NCBI RefSeq assembly: GCF_000219625.1
Contig: NC_018210.1
Location: 434,001 to 498,000, forward strand
DNA from: Zymoseptoria tritici IPO323
Lineage: Eukaryota; Ascomycota; Dothideomycetes; Mycosphaerellales; Mycosphaerellaceae
Length of the DNA stretch: 64,000 nucleotides
Reading direction: 5' to 3'
Of the stretch, positions 11,101 to 21,896 are shown piece after piece; positions within the stretch are counted from its first letter, which is position 1, and each line of letters starts with the position of its first letter. The translations under genes were made by a program, and so were the position numbers. The notes beneath the pieces were generated by a model, which did no database searches, was not told the DNA's origin, and saw nothing but the letters and a program-made list of their open reading frames with translations.

Positions 11101-11625
11101 TTGAGGACGATGTTGCTGTCGTACCTGGGGATTGATCATTAGGCGTTGATTTGAAGTAGCATCTTGTCCCTTCATCACGACTCACCAGACTCGACTAGCA
11201 TTGACCAGCGTTGCTCCCGCCGCCTCATAATCGTGCGCCGGAAACTGCGCCTGAAATCCAGCTCCATGCTCGACCAGCACCGCTTTGAAACCCTTCTTCA
11301 GGAGTAATGCCGCATTCTGAGGCGTGATGGCTACTCGCTTCTCGCCCGTGCGGACTTCCAGCGGCACGCCAATCGTCAGCTCACTGTATGGAATCGCTTT
11401 GACCTCCTCTTTCGCAGGCGGAGTGATTGGATCTGTTGGTGGAGGGGTGAAGGAGGCTGCTTTGCCCGCCGTGTCTGCGGAAGCTTCCTGTCTCCATCTC
11501 GGTGAGGAGTAGAGCAGTCGAGTCTGGGTGAGGGCTCCGAGGATCTGTGGGAGTGAGGTCTTGCGGCTGCGCAGGGAGGTTGTTGAACCGCAGTATGGCC
11601 GGAGCGGCCGACAGGCTGGCCACAT
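8111..11625 (-). CDS. nnt: NAD(P) transhydrogenase, mitochondrial
   Basis: A proton-translocating NAD(P)+ transhydrogenase of the inner mitochondrial membrane. It uses the proton gradient to reduce NADP+ with NADH. My model has four exons on the minus strand: 11625-11186, 11124-8522, 8433-8260 and 8196-8111, about 1100 residues, the usual fused length. In order: an Arg/Ser-rich presequence (residues ~1-50); the NAD-binding domain I with [15 protein letters not shown] and a Rossmann block ([22 protein letters not shown]); a membrane domain of about a dozen helices; and the NADP-binding domain III with [50 protein letters not shown] and the end [22 protein letters not shown] split here as [10 protein letters not shown] plus its tail. 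All splice junctions keep frame. The last exon is duplicated as a decayed fragment at 2184-2345. Confidence 0.93.
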
Positions 11626-12599
11626 GGTGTCACTGCGTGGAGGTAGGGGTTATCATGGGTCTTGTTGAGTGGTGTGGTCGAGATGAGTCGGAGCAAACGG
11701 CGGAAGCTCGTAGCTCAACGCAGCTGGTAGAAAGCTCAATAATGCAAAGGCCGGTGGAGAAGCTGGAATCTCTGCCGCGGATGAAGACTGAGGACTGGTG
11801 TGTGCGACTCGCTGATGTACAACTGCACGCCTGGAGATGCCGTGCAACACACGCTGTACCGCGGGTATCCGATCTTTATGCTTTAGCCCGTATGTATGCA
11901 GCCCCGGTGATATCTTGCGGCTCTGCAAACGAAGTCTGCCCGAAGATGTAACGCGATGAGATACCTTACCTTTGAGCTCACAACGTGGCAGGAAGGATGA
12001 TGGAAAGTGAAGAAGACAGGAGAGGTGAGGCGCGGTACGAAGGGGAATACTTGCCCAGGATACGCGCGGGGTTTCTGCAGGTCCGACAGCCGAGAGAGAC
12101 GCGTTTGTGTAAGCTGCTGAGGAGGAGGAGGAGGAAGACGAGGGTCCCATAGCTCCAATAAGGTTGTGGGGTAAGAACAGCTCAAAGATGGAGTCTGGGG
12201 TAGCGCGGGCGCCGGCTAAAGTTTGTTCCTCCTCGAGCTCAATGTGCTTAGGGTTAGGGAGAGCTTAGGGTTTCTTGTGGTAATGACGAAGACCAATGAC
12301 TGATGAGCGAAAGAACAATACATTCGGAGAGAGAAGTGAGCTGAATTGTGACTTCTGTTTGATACCACCTCTTCGGACGACGGTCCAATCTGGATGCGTG
12401 TACTAGAAAAATGTTTGAAAGAACGTTGTGCTGTAATCTGGGCTTCGTTGCGACGCTGAATCAACACCGCATGCCCAGTATCACAATGCCTGGAAGTAGC
12501 AACGAAAGAGTTGCCAATCGATTCAACCAGCAACATCAAGCCACCAATCCTCACCTCCTCACAATCCCATCCATTTACCCCCAACCCAAGCCCTCCCCT
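11626..12599. other. Intergenic, transhydrogenase promoter side
   Basis: No gene supported. There are frames rich in Ser near 12120-12150, but they come from a (GGA)n-like run. It presumably holds the 5' leader of the transhydrogenase and the 3' flank of the secreted-protein gene. Confidence 0.5.
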
Positions 12600-12994
12600 T
12601 CAAACCGCACAACACCCCACCTCCCCCGTCGCCGTGCTAGTAACAGTCAAAGTAGGACAAGTAATCGGCCCACAATCCGTCGTACAACCCCTAAAGCTCG
12701 TCACCACCGGGATATCGTCCACCTCACACACCGGAGTAACCAAGGGGACGATCGCAGTCGCCGTGGCCGTCGGAGTGGCGCAGAGCATGAGGGGGCAGAT
12801 ACCGGTCCAGGGAACGCACGTTGGGTTGAGAACGGTGGTGGTGGAGGTGTAGCATGCTCCTGATGCGGATGAGGAGGTGCATGCCGCGGCGCTGGATGGT
12901 GGTTAGTTGGAAGGTGGGAAGGGGAGGCGAGGGAGGCGAGGGCGTACGTGAGGGATGCTATGGTCGCGAGGAGCAGGGTAAGGGTGGAAAGCAT
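12600..12994 (-). CDS. Small secreted cysteine-rich protein
   Basis: A two-exon gene read on the minus strand (12994-12948 and 12891-12600), giving 112 residues. The 56-base intron starts GTACGC, ends CCAG and has a CTAAC branch site just before the acceptor; splicing joins the two frames without a stop. The product starts with a clear signal peptide (MLSTLTLLLATIASLTAAA). The remaining ~93 residues hold eleven cysteines, many in Thr/Val-rich surroundings (TCVPW, GICPLMLC, PVCEVDD, GCTTDCGPITC, GCC). I recognise no named family. Size, secretion signal and cysteine content fit the effector-like or cell-wall small secreted proteins common in plant-associated and saprotrophic ascomycetes; function is unknown. 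Confidence 0.72.
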
Positions 12995-13598
12995 TGTGAG
13001 GTGGTCTTGTGCTTTGCTTCGCTTGTTGGTGGTCTGATTGCTGTGCGTCTCAATGGCTGGTCGTCAATCGTACAGCCCGCCGATCGCCTTTATATGTCTC
13101 GAGCCAAGACATGAGTTGAATCGTGGAATGGAACATCGTGTTACACATGACCTACGAAGAGTGCTATAAATACAGCCAGCGACTCTTCTCTCGAACCATG
13201 GTCGATGGCGGAGCCTTCAATACGAGTATATGCAACTTTGTGCGATGATCATTCCCGTCGCAGTGCGTTTCGTATTGAGATCAGCCCCACGCCGAGCTCG
13301 TAGGAACGGGCTTCCTTGGCGTAGGATCTGTGTCCTTACGATCGCTGGGCTGATGTCGATGACCGAGTCAGACATTGTTGTTCTGCCCCAATGGCTTCCT
13401 GCTCTTCACCGGATCCAGTTCCTGTGCACGCTGCGAAGTGGTGCACAAACGTCGCCAAGATCTTCCAGGATCCTCCAGGACAGCGCGGACCATGGTTGGC
13501 GCGATGATCTCCTTTCGTCCTGCCATTGGAGTGTCGCACATACACCCTCGCAGTCAGCAGAAGGACGCAGGAATGTGTCGCTTCATCGTATCCGCTGC
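12995..13598. other. Intergenic, no gene seen
   Basis: About 600 bases between two minus-strand genes. No frame has splice or homology support; it likely holds the promoter of the secreted-protein gene. Confidence 0.5.
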
Positions 13599-14242
13599 TT
13601 AGGCCGTCTTGGGTTTCTTGGTGCCATATTTCGAGCGACTCGTAACCCGATTTCCCACACCGCCCTGCATCGCACCGTCAGCATTGTGTGTAACACAAGT
13701 GAGACTCCCCATCACCAACATACCAAATCCATCGCGCCTCGCACAAGGTGATATTTCACACCAGGGCAATCCTGCGAACGTCCTCCACGCACGAGTACAA
13801 CCGAATGCTGCTGCACATTGTGACCTATCGTATCCTCCGTCAGCACAATGTCCCCATCCAGTTCCCCAATCTCTCACGATATCCACCTCATACCTTCACC
13901 AGGAATATACGCCGTAATAACCCTCCCACTACTCAACCTCACTCTTGCAACCTTCCTCTCCCCCGAATTCGGCTTCTTCGGCTTTGTAGTTCCCACTCGT
14001 AAACAGACTCCTTTCATCTCCGGTCTGTTGACCAGTGCAGGCGATGTAGGTTTTCGCGCGCGTTGCTCGACTCGGCAGCCTCGGAGGACTTGGTTGTAGG
14101 TCGCGAATCGTGATGGGGTGGTGGAGAAGGATCGGGTGGAGATGCGCGGGAATGTGCTCGTCGTTGGGGGGAGTAATGCGTTGATGCAGCTGCGGGTCGC
14201 TGATGGGAGGCGCAATAGGGCGTTGAAGAGTGTGGAGGCCAT
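13599..14242 (-). CDS. mrps12: Mitochondrial ribosomal protein uS12m
   Basis: Small-subunit mitochondrial ribosomal protein of the S12 family, part of the decoding centre. Three exons on the minus strand (14242-13894, 13824-13724, 13664-13599) encode 171 residues. The start gives [13 protein letters not shown] and a Ser/Arg-rich targeting sequence ending near [17 protein letters not shown]. The universal S12 blocks follow: [72 protein letters not shown] and the end [11 protein letters not shown]. Both introns (70 and 59 bases) begin GTATG, and every junction falls inside the conserved core, so the model is well supported. The ATG at 14242 is chosen because the frame upstream looks like 5' leader. 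Confidence 0.95.
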
Positions 14243-16110
14243 GGCGATGCGGATGTGTGGTGGTGGGTGGATTCGAGATGCGACTTTGCTGATGCGGACT
14301 TGCGGACTTGAGATGGACTTCCGGCTAGCGTAAAAATACTGTAGCCTGAGGCACACATGGTTACTATTGCCCCTTTTCTCGCTCGCATTAATCTCACAAA
14401 TCTTCCAACGTTTCATGCGATCTCCACGATTAATCGAAGCTATTCAAAGCGAGGAATAGATCGTACAAAAGGAGGGTGCAGGTGTGCGCCGAAGGGGAGC
14501 AGTAAAGTTGGCCTGTCACACCGCCGAAGTTTCCGCCCGGCCTTTGAAAACAGGGCATCGAACACAACAGTCGTCAGCATTATGCCGAGCAGACAAGATG
14601 ACCCCTTCTGCTCCGCTTGAGCCATCTGAGATCGTAGACTCACCCCCATCATATTGCGTTCTAGTCCCCCAATGTCCAACCCATGACCACAAGCCGTGCA
14701 AAAACAAAACAAGTCCCCACCCCTATCATCCTCCCTCCCTCCCTCCCTCAACCGAACAAAAAGAAAAACCCCTGCATTTCTGCGTTCAGTAGGGAACAAC
14801 TCAAACCATTGAACCGCCTGAGCAGTACCGAACTCGAAGAGCCGGCTAGTTTTAACAATTGATCAGAAAATCCGCGAACATCCATCCAGTTGGAGAAGGA
14901 TTGAACGAATCCCAACTTCCCCGCTGAGACCCATTGGGCCATTGGAGATCTGAACCGCGGAAGTCTTGGGAATGGGGGATGGTGGGGTGGTTATGTAGGT
15001 GGGGATGCTCGTGCCGGATTGAAGCCGAGTGCGACGGTATGCCGAGTGGTGAGCGACGAGCTGTGCGCGCTGTTGCGGGGCGAGATGACACAGACTTCGG
15101 AGAGAGGAACAGAACAGGAGGTTCGGAACAGACTTACGTGCACTGTTCTTGCCACTATGCAGTGTCTGGAATGGACCCGGAAGTGAACGGAGACACTGGC
15201 GTTGGCGAACCCAGCTTCGCGAATTGGCAAGCATCCTGCTGTCAGAAGTATCGCTCAACGGACATGATGTGAAAGGAAAACATGGATCTTGTATGTGACA
15301 GCAAAGAGTAAAAGAAAGTCTGGACCTACGACTTGCCCGACGCTCCCTTCACAGATGAAAGATCAGCAGACCTTTTGCCCGGGCACTTCTCGTCGTCATC
15401 ATCAAGCCGAAGCAGAAGTCTTGCATGCCATCAGTGGCGAGCACTCGGGGCATCGTTGGACCGCCCCGCTCCGTCCTGATCTATAGGTACGGGAGCTGTG
15501 CAATTGCTCCAAGAAGCATAACCCTTCGTCATTTTTTGTGAACTTGATATGTGCTTTGTCTCCGCGAATCGATGCTGTACTCAAGATGACTCCATCACTC
15601 ACAGCGCCATCAGCCGATAACATGCGGGAATCAACTCCAAGCAGGAACACCGCTGTGATTGAATAATTGTCCGAGCACAAAGTCCTGTTCATCTCCTGTT
15701 CAGTATCAGACAATAACCTTGACGTGAGTGACGAGCGAGCATATCCCCGACTTACCTGGTGATGGACCGGTCACCGGCATCACGATGATCAGCAGTGTAT
15801 CAGTGTATACCCTCCGGAGATAGCTGGCGCTGTTGCGCATGTGAGGAACACTTACACACTCACAAACTCCACCTACGACCCCTGCACCTCCACCTCCAAT
15901 CCCGCCACTCAAACCTCTCCTCGCTCTCCTCCATCCCCCATATCCTCCCCCCCCCCCCCATCATCCACCAAGAGTCCTCCGATCACGTCCCACTCCTATC
16001 CGCTATCTCCTCCAAGTGACGAGTATCCTCTATCCTCACAAAACGCCGTCAGAGTAAAGCGGTCCCGCCCCCCTCCCAGTGACCGTGACTGTGAGTCCCG
16101 TATTGCTTTT

Positions 16111-16148
16111 CACAGCCGGCATCACACAGCCGGCATCACACAGCCGGC
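16111..16148 (+). repeat. 14-base tandem repeat, 2.7 copies
   Basis: The unit CACAGCCGGCATCA occurs at 16111-16124 and 16125-16138, followed by a partial third copy to 16148. Confidence 0.9.
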
Positions 16149-16390
16149 GTTGCCATTGTAGGAGCCTATAATCTTAAGATTCGCGGACTTTAGGGGAGGT
16201 CTCTATCTTGAAGGCATCTTCCCGAGGGTAGAAGCTATGGCGTATAGAAAAGTCGAGCCGGCCTCGTGGGTCTCTATTCTCGCACACTTATGGCGGTGGG
16301 GTTTTGTTCATTGCCTGGTGTGGGGTGGTATCTTTATGTTTTCTTTTTTTCGAAGGGAGGCTCATCCATCTACTGCACGCGAAGGAGGAA

Positions 16391-16430
16391 ATGGACGGGG
16401 AGATGGACGGGGAGATGGACGAGGAGATGG
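16391..16430 (+). repeat. 12-base tandem repeat, about 3 copies
   Basis: The unit ATGGACGGGGAG occurs at 16391-16402 and 16403-16414, then with one change (ATGGACGAGGAG) at 16415-16426, followed by a partial fourth. Confidence 0.9.
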
Positions 16431-16536
16431 AAACGTGAGGTAAGTAAGGTAGGAAGGCAGCGAAGAGAAAACGGGAGCAGTTCGTCGCAGTGTAGACGCA
16501 CTAATCAAATGTCCGGCGCTAGAAACATTCCAGGTT

Positions 16537-16576
16537 GATCGCGGCCTATAGTGACATTTAGGCGGATTTATCGATT
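16537..16576 (+). repeat. Left terminal inverted repeat
   Basis: Begins GATCGCGGCCTATAGTGACA. The reverse complement of 21897-21936 matches it at 39 of 40 positions. The single difference (position 33) is T here and C in the right copy, within a TCA context, which is itself a RIP-type change. Because GATC borders both ends, the exact boundary could also be set 4 bases further in. Confidence 0.95.
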
Positions 16577-16863
16577 TTCAACTTTACAATAACACTACCA
16601 CTACCACAATTACTACTATTGTCGCCAATTGCTTGTATTGTCGCTATACAGCTGCGCCAGTTACTCTAATTATTAACAATTATATGTAAGTGCGCGCTAA
16701 TACGCCGTTTAGTTAGATAAGTGTTATTTTCTTCGACTCTTAAACCTCTTATTAACACTACTACTTCTACTACTCCACCGCGCGCGCTCGCAGCTCGCTC
16801 GTTACGTAATATATACCGCTCGTAATATCGCACCCTCGCGCGTACGTAAAAATAGCTAGTTAG

Positions 16864-17746
16864 ATGCTACTTAATACGGAACTTAGTAAGGCTCGCGACC
16901 CTAATCGCCTACGCGGACTCTCTCTCTCCGACGACAACGACGATAAGCTAGCGACTACATCTACTATAGCTATCGCTCCTACTCCTTAGCTACCTACCGA
17001 CCTTCTCGTCTATAACAAGCCTACTACGGCTACCTCTAAAGACTTCTAGTATATCTCCGACCTCTAATAGAACGATGCCCTCGTTAGAGCACAGAGTAGC
17101 AATAAAAACACTAAGAAGAGCGGACGTTAGATGCTTATAAGATATAATTATGTACGTAGAGTTATAGAGACGGACGAAGGTAATATAGCTCGCACGGCTC
17201 TTAGTAAGGCTCGTAGGCTAATAAAAAAAAAATAGGCATTCCGGCGGTTACCGAGTGCGGCTAGTATAAGGATCGCGGACTCGAGTATAAGACTTCTACG
17301 ACTCTCCCTACCTACGCCTACTACTACTATAAGGGCAAGCCTCCGTGTTTTACTAGAGATTAGGTTAAGATTAAGGAGGAGCCGGTAGAAAAGAAGTCTA
17401 TATTAAAGGAGGCAGTTAGTAGCATGCGAGGTAAGATAAATAAGGCGCAGGACAAGATCGCTACGTTAGAGTCGGAGGTGTCGGCGTTAAAGCGTAAGAA
17501 CGGAGTTTTGAAGGGCATAAAAGGTTAGCTAAAGGCTAAGATTAAGGCTAAGCTAATTAAGGAGATTATAGATAAGGTTAATAATGTACGTAGCAAGTTA
17601 AAGGCTGCTATTACTAAGATTAAGCAGTCGGTGTTGTAGTATTAGCGTACTGTTAACGAGAAGTTCGGCAGACTAGGCTTAATAGATAAATAGATAGATC
17701 GATTTAGCCTGCGAGCTCTCCGCGAGCCTTACGAGCCTGCACGTTA
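16864..17746 (+). pseudogene. Transposon plus-strand frame, coiled-coil protein
   Basis: If TAG/TAA at RIP sites are read as the original Gln or Trp codons, one frame runs from ATG 16864 to about 17746 with a single one-base shift in the A10 run at 17222-17231. The C-terminal third is Lys/Glu-rich with heptad-like spacing (KINKAQDKIATLESEVSAL, then ALKRKNGVLKGIKG), so a coiled coil is likely. No family is recognised. It may be a second transposon protein; it cannot be expressed as it stands. Confidence 0.55.
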
Positions 17747-17782
17747 ATACCTAAATAAATGCGTTAGTTGCTGTATATCTCC

Positions 17783-17824
17783 TTAAATCCCTCGTTTTTA
17801 CGCTTAAATCCCTCGTTTTTACGC
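17783..17824 (+). repeat. 21-base direct repeat, 2 copies
   Basis: Two identical adjacent 21-base copies (17783-17803, 17804-17824), starting TTAAATCCCTCG, inside the transposon. Confidence 0.9.
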
Positions 17825-17898
17825 TTACGAGCTAGCCGTTTTGGCCTACGAGTACGCCGCGAGCTATTTTTAAGGAAGAGAATTAAGATATTAAGCTA

Positions 17899-20070
17899 TT
17901 AAGATATAAGATACACGTTTATCGCTCCTTCTAGCCGCGAGCTAGTCCTTATAGTCCGCGAGTACGTAACGAGCGAGTCGTCGGTAGCGTATATTTATTA
18001 GATTCGTATATATTAGTCCTTCTAGTTAGCCCTACCCTTCTCGGTAAGCTTAATATTCCTCTCGCTCCGTCTAGTGCTAATAGCTACCGGCTCGTCGACC
18101 TTCTTCTTCTTCTTCTTCTTCTGCTACTAAACGACCGGCTTAACGACCTACTAAACGACCGGCTTAACGACCTACTAAACGACCGGCTTAACGACCGGCT
18201 CGGCGACCTCCTCCGGCATCTCTAAACCCCCTTAATTGGTAGTACTAGCAGTAGTGCTAGGGGCCTTCGACTTTAACTAAGGCGTTAGCATCGTCGTTGT
18301 CGCTAACGAAGAGGGCATCGTCGAGTCCGAAGGGATCGCTAGCGCACTAGCTACTACGGAGGTAATCGTCGAAGAAGCACTATTCTCCTTAGCTCGGTTC
18401 GCGATAGCTTCCTTAGCCCTTACTATATCGTCTAAGCTGTCCGTATTAGGGTCGAGTAGAATATAGTCGTTAGGCTAGCTTACCGGCGATAATTAGAGGT
18501 CGCGGCTAGTAGGGCGTTTAGAGCTAGAGCGCTACTAAGGCTAAGGGCTAGAACGCTCCGGATCCTACGAGGAGCTAAGGGCAGTGCGAGCTACACGAGA
18601 ACGGCTTGCGAGCCCTATAGACTAATCTGCGAGCGCCTTAATGTTGCTGCCGGACGGGCCTACGTCTATTATAAGGTAGCGTGCTTCCGATGCGAGCTAG
18701 CTTACGAGCAGGTAACTCTAGCCTACGAGGACTCTCTTGCCGTCGACGCTAGTGTAGCTATTAGTCTATATAAACGGATAGTAAATAACGCCGTCCTTGT
18801 CCTTAAATATACGCCCGTTAGGGTGTAGGATAGTGCTATCGGTCTGCACGTCGTAGCTAATTACATACTAGAATATAGGCTCGCCGTCCTTCTTTACGGA
18901 GCGTTTTAAGTCTATATATACCTAGCTATCGTCGTAATTCTTCTAGCCGCTAGAGTAGATAACGTAAGTAATCCGAACGGTCGCTAAGGGAGCCTTGCCG
19001 GTTGTCTTTAGATTAAACAGCTATATTATCCTAATCGTAGTGTTCGTAGCGGCTACGTTATTAGCGCCGAGCTTAATAGGCTAATTCCTACTATACTCCT
19101 TCGTTAAGTAGATGTCGTAGTAGGGCCTCTTGTCTCGCCGCTACTTTGTAGCTACGCTCTCGTTTATTAGATACTCTAAGAAGAGCCTTCTACGGTCGTG
19201 CCTCTAAGCGTTTTAGAGAATAGTGTCTATTTCGGCAACAACGCCTTAAGCTTACTACGAGATCTTATTGCGTTTGTCGGAGTAGACCGGCGTTATATTA
19301 TCGTTAGCGTCCTCGCCGTCTATAGGAGGCTCCGGATCTATAAGGGTAACAGTATAAAGGAAGCACTTAGTAGTAAACAGTAGTAGTAGCTTGTCCTTAT
19401 CGTCCTAGGTACTACTTCTCCTCGTACCCTTACTATTAGCTAATACCTCCCTTAAACGCTTAGCCCTCTTAGCCTCCTTTAATAAGTTAGCGGTAGCGTT
19501 AGGTAACTTACGGGCCTTCGTCTTAGCTGCCTTCTTTATCTTAGCGTTCGTACGGCTCTACGGAATAAAGAAGCCTTCGCAAGCACCGGAGCTAGGAGGG
19601 GTAGGCTAGCGCTCGTAGTCGCTCGTAGGCTCGCCGTCGTTGCTTACTAGAGCTGCTCGCGAGGGTAGAGGGCAGCCGTAGAAGCTACAGTTCTTATCGC
19701 CGAGGGAAGTATAAGAGGTATAGGGTAGAGCCGCAGGATTGCGGCAGAATTAAGAGGTAGCTATAATAAGTAAGAGGAAGAGGAAGAGGAAGAGGAAGAG
19801 TAGGAGGGCTTAGTCGAATATAAAGCTATTAGTACGGAAGAAGTCCCTTATACGGTTACGCGGCTATAACTTAGCGCCCTTCGGAGGGGTCTAAAACTCT
19901 ACGAGGTTATTACTAGCGGCAAGGTAACGAGCGGCAGCATCGCGGAGGTACAGATATACTTCTATATAGATCTTATCCTCGTTAGCGTCCAGCTCGCGAC
20001 TATCTAGCGTCTCCGGATAGCTACTAGCTACTAGCATCTCGGAAGCCTATAGTAGAGTCGGCGGAGGAAG
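17899..20070 (-). pseudogene. Transposon second protein, RIP-broken, unknown family
   Basis: The minus strand holds a long frame interrupted only by TAG/TAA at expected RIP sites from about 20070 to at least 18540, with one or two likely frame changes before the end near 17899: roughly 700 residues. Visible parts: an N-terminal segment with KIYIEVYLYLRDAAARYLAA; a Lys/Ala-rich basic patch (KIKKAAKTKARKLPNATAN); a central region rich in beta-type residues (RITYVIYSSG, GEPIF, YVISYDVQTDSTILHPNGR); a Ser/Thr-rich low-complexity part with three 8-residue repeats (VVKPVV plus two stops that were probably Gln); and a basic end. I do not recognise a family. It could be an accessory transposition protein. 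Confidence 0.5.
18124..18195 (+). repeat. 24-base tandem repeat, 3 copies
   Basis: Three adjacent identical copies (18124-18147, 18148-18171, 18172-18195) beginning CTACTAAACGACCGG. On the minus strand each encodes an 8-residue unit of the transposon's second protein. Confidence 0.92.
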
Positions 20071-20279
20071 GTATATAATAAGATTTATAAATAGTTAGCG
20101 CTCGCTACTACTCGCAAAACGCTCGCAACGCTAGTAGGGCGAGAAGCTAGCCTATAAGCTTACAATCCCTATACCGCTCCTTAACCCTAGTCGTCTCGTA
20201 ACTGCTCGTAGCCGCTCGTAGCCGCTCGCTCGTACGTAGGGGATACTAACCGAATTAAGCATGCTAATCCGCTATCCGC

Positions 20280-21700
20280 TAGATACGCGGATGCTCTATA
20301 TTAAGGTAGATTCTACGATCCTCTACGCTATTAGGAGGGTACTCGTAGTTCTTAGTAGGGATTCCCTTTAAGTGCCCTTCGACTTTAGCCTACTTCCGAA
20401 TAGCGTAGTCGTTATAGCTATTAATAAACAGCTTAACTGTAAACCGGAGGATTGGAACGTAGACAGTAAGGAACGCTATATAGTTAGCCCTATTATCCTC
20501 GCTATAGAAGCCTTTATCGCGAAGCCGGTAGAAGAGATTACGCTATCGATTCTATACTACGGTTGCACTAAGACCCTAGAAGCGCTCGATCGTTTAATTG
20601 CCCTTGCTCGTTATATACTAGAAGCTATTACGGAACTTAATGCTCTAACCCTCCTAAAGTTTACGGCAGAAGAGGTGTATATTAGCTATTATAGGAGTCT
20701 CTACGCCGTAATCCGCCTGCATAATCTGTATATAAATAGAGTTAGTAGAGCTGCGAGCATAGTATAACCGGTTGCGAGCCTACCTTTAGCATAAAGCTAA
20801 GCTCTTAGACTATATCTAAATACTACTTAGAGACCGAGAAGACTATCTTAGCTATAGTGCCTACGTAGATCTATATAATCTTCTGTATATATACATCGAT
20901 ATAGGCGTAGAAGTAGATGCTAAAGGTCTCGAACTTGTAGTAGGCATCTACCGACTATATATAATTAGGGCCCTTAGCCTTTAGACGACCGCGCTTAACA
21001 TCCTCCTTACTACCCCTCCGGCGGCGTATATTATAACCTATAGGATTAAGGGTATACGCAATGTAAGATATACGGTCCCTACGAGTAGGCGAGCGTTAGC
21101 GTACGAGCTAGGCGGAGGAGTTTACGAGCAAGGGAAGTAGCGTAAATTAGGGTTTACGAGCGGACGAATCTAGCCTACGAGCGTACCTACGAGCGTACTT
21201 ACGAGCGTATATATAGACCTTCCTATTAGGTAGAATTCCTTCCGTAGGTGCCTTGCTAACTGCTTATATCTATAGTTATCTAGAGCACCGCCTATAATCG
21301 TCCCCTCTAACGCTATCCGTATAATCTTATCGTACTCCGGCTAATCGTCCTTTAGAGTTAATCGATATAAGCCTAGCTCCTTCCGGATCGTTCTTAACTA
21401 CCTTAATAAGAGCTTAAAGCCGTCCTTCTTTAAGTTCCTTAGTAGCCTCTTATCCTTCGAGTCCTATCTCTAGAAGAGCTCCTTAATCCTTATATATAGT
21501 AGTGCCCTATATTCTACATCTTTGTAGACCTTTAGCCGTATTAATATGCCCTAGGCCTAGAGCTTCTCGCGGAATGTTTGTAAACTAATTAACACGCCCT
21601 TCTCGTCCTTTAGCTATTAGATTACGGCGTCCTACGTCTACTCGGAAACTCTAAGAAGGAGCTCGATCTCCTCTCGAAGGTAGTCGATATCGATGCGAGG
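20280..21700 (-). pseudogene. Ginger-type DDE integrase/transposase, RIP-broken
   Basis: Reading the minus strand through TAG/TAA at mutated sites gives a coherent protein of about 470 residues. An N-terminal helical region (IDIDYLREEIELLL, then RTIRKELGLYRLTLKDD) is followed by the integrase core, in the block that begins GPNYI and continues SVDAYYKFETFSIYFYAYID. Proposed catalytic residues: Asp at 20946-20948 (SVDAYY), Asp at 20711-20713 (ADYGVET, from an SDRGxET-type motif) and Glu at 20585-20587 (TIERF). D-to-D is about 78 residues and D-to-E about 42. This pattern matches the retrovirus-like integrase-core family found in Ginger-type DNA transposons and many fungal genomes. At least a dozen in-frame stops plus missense changes make it dead. 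Family membership is from memory of the motif, not a search. Confidence 0.72.
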
Positions 21701-21713
21701 GCGTAGTATAGCG

Positions 21714-21736
21714 ACGGCGAGGGCGACGGCGACGGC

Positions 21737-21768
<32 letters not shown>

Positions 21769-21806
21769 GGGTAGTAAGGGTAGTAAGGGTAGTAAGGGTA
21801 GTAAGG
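21714..21806 (+). repeat. Hexamer and 9-base tandem repeats
   Basis: (GGCGAC/GGCGAG)n over roughly 21714-21768, then four copies of GGGTAGTAA to about 21806, near the right end of the transposon. Confidence 0.85.
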
Positions 21807-21896
21807 GTTTAAAGAAGAAGAACGATATTGCGAGCAAGAGAGGTAGACGTTGCGAGCGCTTAGTAAGCCTTAACATCGATAAACGAGGTTTTTCAG

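Larger units (their letters stand above)
14243..16536. other. 2.3 kb gene-free stretch beside the transposon
   Basis: No gene can be supported on either strand. It contains low-complexity tracts (CCCT repeats near 14735-14755, a run of eleven or more C near 15949) and two short tandem repeats listed separately. The transposon insertion point is its right edge. Confidence 0.55.

Noticed and set aside
11700..11780. tRNA-like D-arm sequence (GTAGCTCAACGCAGCTGGTAGA)
   Set aside because: No acceptor stem, anticodon arm or B-box (GGTTCGANTCC) follows at a suitable distance.
20372..20767. Plus-strand frame of 131 residues starting MPFDFSLLPNSV
   Set aside because: It is the antisense of the integrase core; TAG depletion on this strand is a side effect of the mutation pattern.
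21622..21876. Minus-strand Pro/Ser/Leu repeat frame
   Set aside because: It is produced by the GGCGAG and GGTAGTAAG simple repeats; the integrase frame overlaps part of it.
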